From positions 160,258,178 to 160,322,177 of the forward strand of contig OX578136.1 of NCBI GenBank assembly GCA_951213105.1: 64,000 nucleotides of DNA, given 5' to 3'. This document shows, one piece after another, positions 40,201-53,826 of the stretch (positions within the stretch are counted from its first letter, which is position 1; each line of letters opens with the position of its first letter). The notes beneath the pieces were generated by a model. That model was not told the DNA's origin, did no database searches, and saw nothing but the letters and a program-made list of their open reading frames with translations. The DNA is from Amaurobius ferox. Its lineage: Eukaryota; Arthropoda; Arachnida; Araneae; Amaurobiidae. The position numbers and the translations under genes were made by a program.

Positions 40201-42399
40201 ATTAATCCTTATTTTTATATCATTATTTTATCATGTGACATTATTTATCATAAATACCCCGGACAAAATATTACGAAATCAGCATTTACTGCAAGCCTAT
40301 ACTGTAAGAGCATGTGTCTGCAGCTCACCTCGCGTATGTGAACAGAATAAAGGTGGAAGTCATAGAGGAAGGTTGAACATGTTGCGAAACCTTCAGATCA
40401 GTGTGCTTCATTCATTTATAAAGTTGGAAATGGGCCTCAAATGAGACATCACCGACTGGTAAAAAGGAGCCATAGTGTTTGGCTGGGAACACGGTGACAA
40501 AGTTGCAGAGGTCGCAGCATTTTTGGGTGTGACAGCATCTACAGTAAGTACACTGCATAAGCAATAACGTTTGTCTGGAATAAATAGTTCTCGGTGATGC
40601 AATGCCAACTGCAAGACGATACTAACCCCGAGATATTGTCGGCATATGAGGCTCATGGCTACTGCTAATTGCTTCCAAACCAGGGATCAATTGGTGGCAC
40701 AGGTTAATGCTGGACTGTGTCCGTCTATTTCCAAGTGTACCCTGCGCCGGGAGCTGCATTGCATGAAATTATTCAGCTGTATACTCTGGCGACGTCTTCG
40801 GATCACAGTAGCCCCAAAATAGAAGAGACTCCAATAAGCTCAAGAACATTGACACTGGACTGTGGATGACTGGCTACATGTAATATGGTCAGATGAATCA
40901 CGCTTCTACTTGTATGCCAATGATGTACGTTTCTGCATCACCAGGAGGTCCAGAGAGGCGTATCATCCAGACTGTCTCCAGAGATCAGAACAGCTTGGGG
41001 GTAGGAGTGTGATGTTTTGGGGGTGTATTTCGGTGACTGACATTGGACCACTGGTGAAAGTCAACAATCGGATGAAGACTGTGGATTATATCCCCATCTT
41101 GGATGACCACATCGTCCCTTATGTGGACTTTCTTTGTGGAGAGGGCCTTGTTACCGAACCTGTCTACCAAGATGACAATTGTACCATGTATTGCACCAGA
41201 TGTGTTCAGGGCTGGTTCGCAGAACATGAGGTTAATCTCCCTCATCTCACTTGGCTCACCAATTTGCCTGACCTTAACGTCATCAAGAAAATATGGGTCG
41301 CTTTAGAAATTGCTGTCAAGAGGAGTGTTGTACATCCACAGTCACTAGCGGAATTGATGGCCAGATTGATGGATGAGTGAGCCAACATCACTGCAGACAC
41401 TAACCGGCCCCATTTGAATAGCATGCCCCGTAAGATCCAAGCTGTGATCAGGGCATATAGTGATGTAACCAAGTATTAAATTCAATAAAACCTTATTTCG
41501 TAATATTCTGTCCAGGATATTTATGATATGCACTTATATTATCCTAGAGTCATATCAAATCACCAAATTTTACAAAGAATTGAATTGTCAGTTGAATAGA
41601 ATTTTTGTAAAGAATTTTTATGACAATCATTGTGTGATCTTTTAGTAAATAAAACCATCATATTTTTGTATTTTGGAAATTTTATTTTTAAGATATAAAG
41701 ATTTCTTTTCAATGTGTCTAGTTTTTTTAGACCTTTATTTTGTGAGCTCAAGAATTTTAACTATAATTAACTTAAGAGAAATAACTCAAAGCATTTTGGA
41801 AAGCATAAAATATTTTTATTTTTATTTTAGGTATAATTACAATTTATTTGAGGCAAATTCAATTGCATTTTTTTTCTCAAAGTTGATACTAAATTTTTTC
41901 CTGTTGTATTCATGCATGTATGAAGAAAAGAATTAGAGGTTCTATCGAAAGACCTTCATAAAGAAGAAAATCCTTAAAAATAGAAATTTTCAAAAAGTTA
42001 CTTATTTGGAAGGAGACAAAGTCATGTGTGTTTGTCTTTAAATGTATTAAAAAATGTAAAATAAAATACTTCATATGTACTTCCAAATGGTTCAAAAATT
42101 GTTTTGTTTTTCATAGGTGTTTTTGAAATGCAGGGCTTGAATTTAGCTATATTTCTACTCCAGTGATAAAAAGTCTCATCAAAAGTAATTTCCACCAACT
42201 AATTTTAAAATTAATCAAAATGCATAGAAAAAGTACTGGGAAATTATAAAAGATAGACAAAATGATATATGATATATGATAATAACAAAAATTTAGGGAA
42301 ATGTTGGTCCAGGGATGTTAGACCTGTTCCCATTACTTCCAGCCGCTCCAAATATGTATTTTCAAGCTACTCCAACTATTGTGACAGATTAGTTTGGTG

Positions 42400-42435
<36 letters not shown>

Positions 42436-42844
42436 TGAAGGATTTTAATCGAAAATTATGCATAAACTACTGTATGTACAAAAAAAACCATCTCTAGCAT
42501 ATCTGTTACAAATGAGTAACTATAAGCCAAGACTAAGGATAAAGATAGAAGGTAACATATCACTACAATGGAAAGGGGGATGAGAAGAATATTATGATTC
42601 AAAAATCACAATTAAAAGTATATAAAAGTAAATAAAAATAAAACTCGGCAAAAATGAGAATAGGCAATAATAATCAGCTCAAGATAAGAGATTAAGAATA
42701 GAGAACAACCAATCGAAACCACACAAAAAATGGCGGTCAGTTCGAAATTGCATTCTCATCAGGACAGCCATACAATTCGAATTAAAACCGATAGAATAGC
42801 CAGTTTCTGACAATGGCGATAGTATTTAACTATAGACACCATTG

Positions 42845-42921
<77 letters not shown>

Positions 42922-45900
42922 AATAAAAATTGAAAGATTTTAATAGAAAATTATGCATAAACTGCCGTATGTAAAAAAAAAACCATCTCTAGCATATCTG
43001 TTACAAATGAGTAACTATAGACCAAGACTAAGGATAAAGATAGAAGGTAACTTATCACTACAATGAAAAGGGGGATGAGAAGAATAATAGGATACAAAAT
43101 TCACAATTAAAAGTATATAAATATAAATGAAAATAAAAAGAAAATACGGCAAAAATGAGAAAAGGCAATAAAAATTAGCTCAAGATAAAAGATTAAGACA
43201 TAGAGAACAATCAATTGAAACTACACAAAAAATGGCGGTTAGTTCGAAATTGCATTCTCATCAGGACAGCCATACAATTCGAATTAAAACCGATAGAATA
43301 GCCAGTTTCTGACAATGGCGATAGTATTTAACTATAGACACCATTGGAACTGTCTACTGGCTAGTGGAAGGAGAAAAATAAATCAATTGAATTACAAATC
43401 AGAAAAATAATACCTCCTTGAACAGAAATATGAACTCACAAGCATTGTTACCACGTGTAAGTTGAACAAGCGACTGAGCATTTCACCTCACTTCGTCAAT
43501 GCGAGTGGACACCGGAATGAATACATTTGAATGATACATAATATGTATGGAGACTTTCTAAAATAGTAATCAGTATAGGACTCAGGACAAGTGGAAAATA
43601 GTCATTTGAAAATAGTAAACAGTATTAGACTCAGGCCAAGTGGTAAATTAGGTGATAAGAATGGGTGAATTCTCAAAATTGAGTTATCCAATCAAAGATA
43701 AATAATGCATGTGTAAAATTATACATAAAATTAAGAATTTAAAGAAAGGATTAAATTTATTTTGCAATAAAATTTAACATTGAAAAGATAAGGTAAAAGT
43801 TTGAAATAAGGTAATCCATCCCTAAGTATATGTTATATACAGTACATATGTAGCAATAAATACACTATATAAGAAGAAACACTTTATGTACTTACTGAAC
43901 TTTATGGGAAAAACATGTGTATTGTAGATTGCTTCTTAGTGGCACTAATTAGCTTTGATACTCTCTTTTCAATATCGTAAAAAGAATTATAGTCATCGCA
44001 AGAAGCACCTCGTTGTTCTAATGTCCTTCTAAGAATTTAAAGAGCCTGGCGCAATTCCCTAGCCATTGGTGGTGGCAGTTCATTGTTTTCTACTTCTTCT
44101 TCATCTGCTTCTCCAGTGGTTTCTTTGGATTGTTGATTTGTTAAAACAATGCCTTCTTCCGTTTTTTCAGCTAATGTCGGTACGTTTCCATCGATATTGA
44201 TCCAATTTCAAAATTCTTCTGTAAGCTCCTCGTCATTGCGTGGATCTTCTTGCTCATGTGGAATGTACTACTTGCTCATGTGGCTACTTCAACTATGACT
44301 CCCGATATTTTGAAACAATTGAAAATTGTTATTGGAGTAACATTTTTCCATGCATTTAGTATCATGTGAAAGGCATCAAGAAGACTAACTGATTTCGCTG
44401 TACTATCACTAGCAGTAGGCTTCGTTGGATCGTCTATTGCCTGAACAATTTTCATTCTTATATCCTTGAGATAATAGGTTTTAAAGTTTTTATGATTCCT
44501 TGATCCAATGGTTGAATAACTGATGTGGTATTTGGTGGAAAGTAAACAGTTCTATGTTGTTTAACTTCAACTCCGGATGGGTAGTGTAGTTGTCGAGAAA
44601 AACTGCAATTTTTTCTGTTCCAAGCTCTGTGTCCCATTTCCTCATGTATTTTGTGAAAATCTCGCTCATCATCCATGCCTTTGTATTGCTTGTGTATTCT
44701 ACGGGAAGCTGTTTTACACCTTTTAAGCAACGTGGGTTCTTGCTCGTTCCTATGACGAATGGTCATTTCTTTACTGTTTCAGTCATATTACATGTCAGGA
44801 GAACTGTTATCCGAGCCTTTTACCTCCAGACTTTTTTACCTCCAGACCGATTTTGTCATCTTTGAACATCAGAGTATGGTCTGGTAATGCACAATAATAA
44901 AGCCCAGTCTCATCCATATTATAGATCTGATTTGCAGAATATCCTGACAATAGTTCTGGCAGAATATCTTGCACCCATTTTTCTGCAGCGCTAATATCGG
45001 CATCTCCCTTTTCACCATATTGTTTTGCATAAACAATGTTGTTTCGATTTTTCCATCTGGTCAGCTACCCGTCAGTTGTATCAAAGTCTTCGATTCCAAA
45101 TTTTTCAGCAAATTCTTTGGCTTTCAAGCTTAATATTGCACGTGACAGTGGGGCTTTTTTAAGTCATGCGGCCTTGAACCATTCCAAGAGAGCTGCTTCG
45201 ACATCTTGTGCTTTTCTAACTCATTGCCCCGTTTACGATTCGTATTTCTATTCAATACATGATTCAATTATGAATCAAGATTTTACTCCTGTGTTTCAAA
45301 ATGCGACATAAAGTTGACTGAGGTATGCCCAATTTCAAAGATGCTTCTCTCTGATTGCATTTCGGCAGAACATCAAATTTTGTAAATTCATATTTTTCAG
45401 ACAAGCTAAAATCCTTACGTTTTGCCATCGAATTCACAAAGAAAGGCTTACTGTAACACGACACACTAATAATGAACAAACAAAATGACCATCTGTGCCT
45501 TTTAATCTCAACTCCAACGTTCTTACCCCTTCCCCTTTCACTCCCCTTTCCTTTCTGAATCCTTCTGCCACACGTGTGTGGGAGTGGCATCTTATCACAG
45601 GCACCCAGGGGATTCACGTTTCTAAAAAATCTAGGTCTGACTTTGTTGTGCGCCGCATGGCACCCTGTTTGTCAGGCTTGGAGAAAGAACTCCAGAAAAA
45701 GCTGACATTGCTAAGAACACAATGGAAAGATTAAACAATGAAAAACGAGCATCAAATCACGAAAATTTTTGATCCATTTATCCGGCGGTTTTGATCCAAA
45801 TAGCCGGCGGAGTTTCAATGTAAGAGAGTGATTCCGTTCCGTTTTCAGTGATTTGATTCGATAAAGCGGCTGATCCAATTAACCAGTGATCCAATTAAGC

Positions 45901-48900
45901 GGCGGCCACTGTATTATTTGCACATTTATTTATATTTTCCTTTCATGCATTGTTTCAGAAATAATGCTGGGATATATATTTATTAAAAATTTTATTTAAA
46001 ATAGACCTGTTCACTTTTCCAAATGTCTGATAATGTGCTCCAAAATAACAATTTTCTTAAAGATTGTTCCGATGCTATTGTTAGGTGCTTTCATCACTAC
46101 ACATTTAGAAACCCAAAAATAACTGTAAGGTTATTCCACAATAAATCAACAAATTAGCATCATTTGCCTTTGAACTTTTCATTTAAATGAAAACTAATGT
46201 ATATATTAAATATATATATTCTCTCTATATATTATCTAATAAATAAACTGTTTAGCTCAAATTTCTAATTCAATTTGCACTTATGCTGCAAGAAATTGTT
46301 TGATATGGGGACAACAAATAATGTTTCTTTAGACTTTTCTGTATGAGTTCTAGAGTACGGTTGTATTCAACAAAATTACATTAATTATTTTATGTTCAAA
46401 TTTTAACTTTCAAATTGCAGTTGTTGGTAACCTTTCTTCCCAATGTGCTTTATGCTATGTTTATTTACTAATTTTCTTCTCTACCTTGCCAAATACTAAC
46501 ATACATGTAATCCACATTGAATTTTTCAAGCATGAAATCTGCTAGTAACTAAACTTAAACATTAATTTTTTCTTGAGGTGATGTTGCAGTTTTTATATTG
46601 TCTTTAACATTCAAATTATTAAGATCAGATTCGGCATGTTACTCGGAAAAAATCAAAGGGTTGTGGAATTTCAGAATAAATTTCAATGACTAGCCTAATT
46701 ACTAGCGTAATGACTAGCCTAATGACTAGCCTTTTAATTAAAGACCTATAATAAAGGTACAATAAATTTAAGCAATCTCTTTATTTCTGAAACTGTTAAA
46801 TTTCATGGCAAATTTTCTATCTACAATGTCTTGTGTAATTTTGACTCTTATTTTTAAAAGGCCAACTGATGTATGCCATTAGTTGCTTTAAATTGTTAAA
46901 GACATAGCTTGACCATAGCTTATAGCCATAATCGTGTGAGTTTATAGTCATAATAAAAATATTTCCATTAGTTAGTTTTTAAATGACTATATTTTTATTC
47001 CTGAATCAATGATTATATACATAGATAGCTTATGTACTATTCGTGTTTCAAGATTCAAATAAATGTGTGGACGATATTGGATTGATATCAAGACCTGTTG
47101 TTGCCTGTCTTCCTGCTTGGTTTCGTTTTGCTCAATGTCTCCGTCGTTATCGAGATACCAAAGAAGCATTTCCTCATCTTGTTAATGCAGGAAAGTACTC
47201 AACAACATTTTTTAATGTTGCCTTTTCATCTTTGTATGTGTATACAAAAGGTAAGTGTGCCTTTAAAGAATATTTAAAATGTTGGTATACTGCAATTAGC
47301 AGTAATTTCAAAATTGATTTATTTATGTCAATTTTTAAAAGTTTGTCAATCATATATATGATTTACTACATACACCAACAGTCACTTATTTTATTTAGCT
47401 AATTTATTCAAAAATGCAAAATATCATATTTACAACCAAATTACATTTTGAAATTGATAAATTGCTACTTAATTGAATCAGTTCACCATTATATGATTAC
47501 TGAAAACTCCACTATGTTAAATTTAAATGTTCTCTTTATTGATTTACAAGAAATTTTGAAAATGAATCATGGCACAAACATTGTCAAGATTATTTCTAGC
47601 CAATATCTCTACCAAGTAAAAATATGCAACATAATTAATTGTAAATTAAATTATAAATTAGTTTTAATTTATTTTGCACTTATTTATACTTATTTTTCTT
47701 TCCTCTTTGCACAAGGTGTTTTTGCTTTTTATAATATCTCTATCTCTTGAGTCTATGATGTTTTATTAACAATGACATATGGCTAATTGTAGGAGTGTGA
47801 ATAAGACTATTCATTTACGTCTCTTCTAGATTATCAAGTAGTACATTTCTCCACTTGATAAAACATTTATTTCTTGAAATTTTATGTATGTTATTGTAGT
47901 TTTAAAATGTTAAATCAGATAGGTTAAAATTAAAGAAAAACACAAAATTTTTAAGAATATAGTTGCTTTTCTAAATCAAATAATATAATTTCCAGTGTGA
48001 GTTAAATCTCCAGAAGCCAGTGGGATTAGTCTCCCTCAGGTGGGTACTAGCAAAGAAACACCCCCACTTAATGTGTCTAATTCGTCCTAATCTCTCCTCA
48101 ATGGTTTCTCCTTCTCTCAGAGAAGGGAGAAACCATTGAGGTACTATAATATCTTAATTCTAAATATTGTAGCAAAGACTAAATTTAGTAAAATGTCTTT
48201 ATTTAAAAACACCATCAATGACGTACATGAAAATTTTCAAAAGTGTCTGCCAGAGTGCTTTCAGATATCATAACGTTCATCATCAATAGCAATATTAATA
48301 AAAATGACAAACATGAGCTTTTATACACAGTCTGAAAATATGTATACAAAATTTGCATATGGATAGTCAGATAAACGATGCTAAATATCGTAAATTACAA
48401 ATAAGTACATAAATAATTCAAGCCAGCAATAATTTAAATTTACAAAATAAATACATAAATAACTCATGCCGACCAATTAAACATTCTATTAGAAACAAAA
48501 CACTAGATTTCCAGATAATCATATAAGGGTTTAACATGCATAGAGTTGAGAGTGAGACGCCAGGCGAAACTAAGGGTTTGAACAGGATTGAAGTTACAAA
48601 TAGAGTCGCAATAAATATAAATGAAAAGGGATTAAAAACGTAAAATATTACGGAGGTTATTGCAATTAATTAACAGAACATTTTTATCAAAATAGGTGCA
48701 AATTTATCACCCGTTACTTTTTTGATAAAACTTTTCTATTAATTAATTAAACTATTTATGTACTTATTTGTAATTTATGATATCTTTTAATATCTGTTTA
48801 TTCGACTACCCATATGCATAGTCATTACTTCCCGTCATTCCAAAAAAATTCAAAAATAGTTTTATTTTTAACAAGTTGTGAAAAACTACATATCATGAAA

Positions 48901-50594
48901 TATTTAATAAATACAATAATAAATAATTTTAAGTTAATTATTGTATATTAATAACAATAATGTATCACAATAATATTAAATTTTTTTTTTTCATTCTTTG
49001 AAAAGTCACAAATGCAAGCAATTGTTTTGGGGTTAAAAATATTCAAATTGTACACACTTTGAAATTTGCTTTTACGTACATAAAACAACCACGTGGAGCA
49101 CGTCAACAACCCAATCTGTCCTGTTTTGTTGCACATTACTAAATGCTATTTATGTCAGTTTTGAGTGGGATTAAATAATGTCAAACAAGTGATATCTGCT
49201 ATAAAATTGTGTTCAAATATTCAATGAAAGCATGTCAAGTAAATAAAGGGAGAGAAATTGTTAAGCGGCCTTTGTAGGGCAGAAAATTTCACGGCATCAT
49301 GTAACAAATCGTGAGCTTTTTTTGACATGTAATAACTCAAAATTTTCTTTTAAAATATAAATTATACACTATTTAATATATAAAGTTTTCTCAGTATTAA
49401 TAGAGGTATGGGGGGTGTAATATACAAAACATAGCAAAACCATTATCTCATAATCTTTAATGCTCCCTAACACCTTCTTCAAAAGTGAAATCACCTCCTA
49501 GAACTGTACTACCAGGTTGGAAATCAATGAATTAGTTGATATGAAATATTTATTAAGGCATATTACTATTGACACATTTTTATAAATTTGCCATCATTGC
49601 AATAGAGCAATTTTATCAGAAAAGTGTTATAATATGTGAAAAGTAGATATAGTTCTTTCAAAGAAATTATAGTAAAAAAAAATTTAGTTGAGTATTGATT
49701 GGTATTCTAAATTTATATAATATTGTAACAAAGGGTTATTGTACCAGATTTCTTAAAAAGAAAAAATATTAATATTTTCTTTATTTTGATAAAACATTTT
49801 TCTACATTTCTTGATATTGTTCTTAATAGAAGATCTTAAATATTCTGAATTTGCCTCTGCATTGGTAAATTTCTTATTTTTTCCACTATAAACCAGTAAA
49901 ATGAGTAATTTCATTTTCAAGCAAACCTTTCAGTCTGAACTGATATATTTAATCAAGTGTCAAAAGCTTGAATTAAAATTATAAATTTCAAGCTCAACAT
50001 ATCTAAATATAAATGATATCACATTGTCATTTATAAATTTTCTGTTTTCACAGCTGAAGAAAAACACGGTAAAGAACTTGAAATTGACAGTTTGATTTTA
50101 TGATTTGTTACGAGCATACAAAGCATATGAGCATATGTCTCCAGCTAAATTGTTCGGCCCATTTGTACAAGCTCTAACTTCTCCAAATGACACCAAACTT
50201 TGAAGATTGATTTTACGCAAAATCTTTGTTGTACTGATTTCCAAGATAATTATTAAAAGAAAAATGTCGAAAAGAATGTTGATGGTCTCAGGGATTGGTG
50301 CTTGATAACCTGCAAGTAAAGTTGTCACATTTGCGATTTTATTGATAATAAACATAGATAAACTTTATTGCTTTGTTTCATTTTAAGGTTTACAAGTAAT
50401 ACTATTCAACTTAATCATTTAGTTTGTTTTTGTATGAACTCTAAACTTTGAACTTATATGATGATCAATACCATACTTTGCATTTTGAATAATTAAGTGA
50501 TTCATACATGAAATTTTGATTTAATTAAAATATTTCTGTTTATTTTTATAAATATTTAAAAATTTATAATAAACAATATATACATATATATATT

Positions 50595-50669
<75 letters not shown>

Positions 50670-53600
50670 CTAAAAATTATAACTTCAATAAATGTAAGAA
50701 TAAAAATTGTAAAACCTGCCCATATGCTTCTAACTCACAAATTACTAATCTAAATAGTCATAAGACTTTCTGTAAAATTTTTAATTGCATCTACAAATTA
50801 TCTTGTAATATATGTAATATATCTTATATAGGACAAACCAGTAATCCTATTCATCTACGTATGAATGTACATAGAGATCATGTTAAAAAATATATCCACA
50901 ATAATAATTTTCTTCCTACTTCTAATAAAATCGAATATAAACACTTTGCTCATCATGGTTTTGAAAATATAACTATACATATTTTGGACATTAAAATAAA
51001 TACTGCTGATAGATTATTCTTTGAAAACTTCTATATTAAATCACATTGTACTCTGTTTCCATATGGATTAAATCAGTTATATCTCAATGGTAATATTGTT
51101 AAGAATAATTTTGTAGATAATAAATATTCTATTTTTAATCACCTTTTTTTTAAACCTCTTTTACATAATAGTAAATTGGCTAAACTCAAAAGATTTAAAC
51201 GCGGTAAAGGAAGCTCCTCCCAATATGATATTAAAGCGGAGATTAAAAGTATGCATCAACAATTCAATAACACATATCAATGGAAATTTATTAAATCATG
51301 GGTATTTGCAGTTAAGAAAAAACAATTAAACACAGTTTATGCTATTTTCTTAAAGTTAAATCTTACTAATGAACATTTTAATCATATTTTCTATGATTTG
51401 CTCATTACTAGATCAAAATATTTAAAAATAAAACTTAATCAATTTCATCATAATAACTGTTCCAATTCTTATTGTGTAATATCATTTAAGCATCCTATTT
51501 ATAATTCCATAAACTTTAAGAATTTATTTAATCAATTTCATCATTTATTGTCTGTAAAGGATTTGAATGTTACAAAAACTTTTAAATATAACAAGCCTAT
51601 TGGAAGAACCATTTTTAATTACAATGCAATTTCAAAATCTCTCTCAGTGGACATAGATTCCTCAACAAATTTAGATGGTGAATGTATTTGTAGTGCTGAT
51701 AATTATGCTGAATTTATAAATCCACAATTGGGTCATATAGTTACTGGAGACTTAGCCATTGTAAAAGATAAATCTTTAAGAACTATAATGTCATTTGGCA
51801 CTAAATTCAGGTTACCTTCATGTAATAATTCTAAACAAGTGTTAAAGTCAATCAATCTGGACCTTGATAAATTTATTTATGGATTAGCTTCTAAATATGC
51901 TCAGCCTTTAGAGGCATTTAATATGTGGAAATTTACTATTTTAAGATCTATTAAAAATACCATTTGTAGTATTAATTTATCTAGATCCATATATAATATG
52001 GATAATATAAAGCATTCTGTTAATGATTTACATAGATCTTTTGTTATTACTTATGTAGATAAAGCCTCTAATAATTATGCTATTATTTGTAAAAAATTCT
52101 ATATTCAATATCTGCTAGATTATTTAAAAAATAATAGTCTATTTAAAATTGATTCACACTCTCTTAATAGTATCAAATTGAAAATTATCAATATGTATAG
52201 TGATTTAGATATTAATAATAAATTTTTGACATTTCCATATATTGTGCTTATACCTAAATTTCATAAAAATCCTATTAAATTTAGAACTGTTACTAGTGGT
52301 CATAATTCATACTCTACCACTGCTAGTAAATTATTACTAAATTATTTAAATGTACTAAATGGCAATTTACGAGATTCTGGTGATAGCTACATTATTCTAA
52401 ATAATAGTAAGGAATTAAAAAATAAATTAAAAACGCATGGTAAAATAATAGGATTTCAAACTTTTGATTTTAAAGATCTATTTAATAATATTAAGATCAC
52501 TGATCTATATGATGTCATTTTAGCTTTATATAATGCTTATATTACTAAACATTCTAATCTTACAAAATTTACCAATTTTCCTAAGCTTCTCCATTTTGTT
52601 CTTTTCAATAATTATATCTTTCAAGGTAATAAATTATACTTACAAGTCTCAGGTGTTCCACAAGGTGGCTGTAGTAGCAGTATGTTAGCTAATTTATACC
52701 TATATCATTATGAAAAATTCTTTACTTCAACTGATTATAAAATTTATAGATATGTAGATGATCTGATTTGTCTTGTATTTACTGATAACTATGTCATAGA
52801 TATAGATTTCTATCCGGATAATTTGGAATTAATACCTAATGAAACTTCTATTAGTAATAATGTTTATTATTTGGATTTAAATCTAATTATAGAACCTGCT
52901 CATGGGATAGTTACTAAATTATATGATAAAAAAGATTTTTTTAAATTTAATATTAATAAATTATTACCTTTTAATTCCTGCAACTCGATTCAATTGTTTA
53001 GAAATATTATACTTAATCAACTTTTTAGAATTTATAGATTATCAGATAAAAAATTTCATGCTTTGCACATTAATAACCTCAAAATTACCAGTAAAATGTA
53101 TCAATATCCTGCATATTTAGTCAATAGTATAGTTAATAAGTTTCGATTAGCCTAAAATTCTCATATTCTCCCCTTATTATCTTATTTTAGCCGTACTTCT
53201 TCATTCTCCTGCAATTATATTTTCATCTTTTTATCTCGAAGCTTTAACAGTTGAATAACTCATTTTATTGCTTTTGCGCAGTACTGTTTTTATTACTCTC
53301 TTTGGCAACAGCAAATCACATCTTTTCATTTTGGCATATGGCAACGATGATCCAGTCATATTTTGCTCGTCATGGTTGCACTGAAGAGGTGCGTTTTGAG
53401 GTATTTATGTTTCCTTTATTGTTCCAATCTTTATGCTTGTCGTCCATATAACACAAGTTTATAGATAAAATCTATCTTGTGTTTCAGAAACAAGCATTTT
53501 TGTGTTCATTTCGAAAAGATATATGGACCCGATGAGAATTTTTTCGAAATGAACTTTTCGTAAGCCTAATCTCGTAAGCCTAAATCTCCTCCATGTGCAA

Positions 53601-53793
53601 GCCTTTTTGCTTGATTTTTTTGTTTTCTTATTTGCATTCCTCATTTTTGAAATTTGTTGATTGTCTTTGTCCTTATGACTTGCATTATGTTTTATTATTT
53701 CCTCTTTTTGTCTTAATTTCTTTGTATTTGTAGAAAATTTTGGAATAGTGTATTATGAGTTACTACATACATTCTAACTTTGGATTTAATAAT

Positions 53794-53826
<33 letters not shown>

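Larger units (their letters stand above)
36705..47052 (+). other. XPR1 intron 11
   Basis: A 10.3-kb intron. Elements in order: tRNA-headed SINE (36874-37167), short GT repeat (about 37541-37556), complete Tc1-like element (40248-41526), tandem PLE-like repeats with (TA)n (42400-43349) and Tigger relic (about 43900-45912). Nothing was recognised in 37600-40200, 41530-42390 or 45920-47052. Confidence 0.7.
50669..53797 (+). mobile_element. Naiad-type Penelope-like retroelement, copy 1 (5' truncated)
   Basis: A Penelope-like element with the endonuclease at the N-terminus and reverse transcriptase at the C-terminus, the permuted order described for the Naiad/Chlamys clade. It is cut at its 5' end by (TA)n and ends at 53797 in another (TA)n. 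It has one long coding region, then about 640 bp of 3' sequence containing a structured, hammerhead-like region. Insertion at microsatellites is a known Naiad habit. No flanking pseudo-LTR was found for this copy. Confidence 0.88.

Noticed and set aside
41103..41306. Alternative frames on both strands over the Tc1 transposase (40985-41533).
   Set aside because: They are shadows of the transposase frame at 40862-41380.
48230..48300. Minus-strand GATGATGAACGTT followed by CTGAAAGCACTCTGG, recalling a hammerhead core.
   Set aside because: The spacing gives no credible stem II and no flanking stems pair; only short words match.
50054..50068. A possible 15-nt XPR1 microexon (CTGAAGAAAAACACG) between exons 12 and 13, with TTTTCACAG before and GTAAAG after and matching phase 1.
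   Set aside because: Exons 12 and 13 already join in frame without it, and the resulting spacing between the LY and FFYLW motifs (14 residues) matches vertebrate XPR1 (13) better than with it (19). The same bases also read into the unidentified coding-like fragment at 50056-50205. Only RNA data could support it.
50098..50355. Minus-strand frame of 85 residues with hydrophobic stretches.
   Set aside because: It overlaps the plus-strand coding-like fragment and has no recognisable motif; AT-rich DNA easily yields Ile/Leu-rich frames.
53251..53451. Open frame of 66 residues with a hydrophobic start after Naiad copy 1.
   Set aside because: It lies in the 3' region of the retroelement and has no recognisable domain; the end overlaps the hammerhead-like structure.
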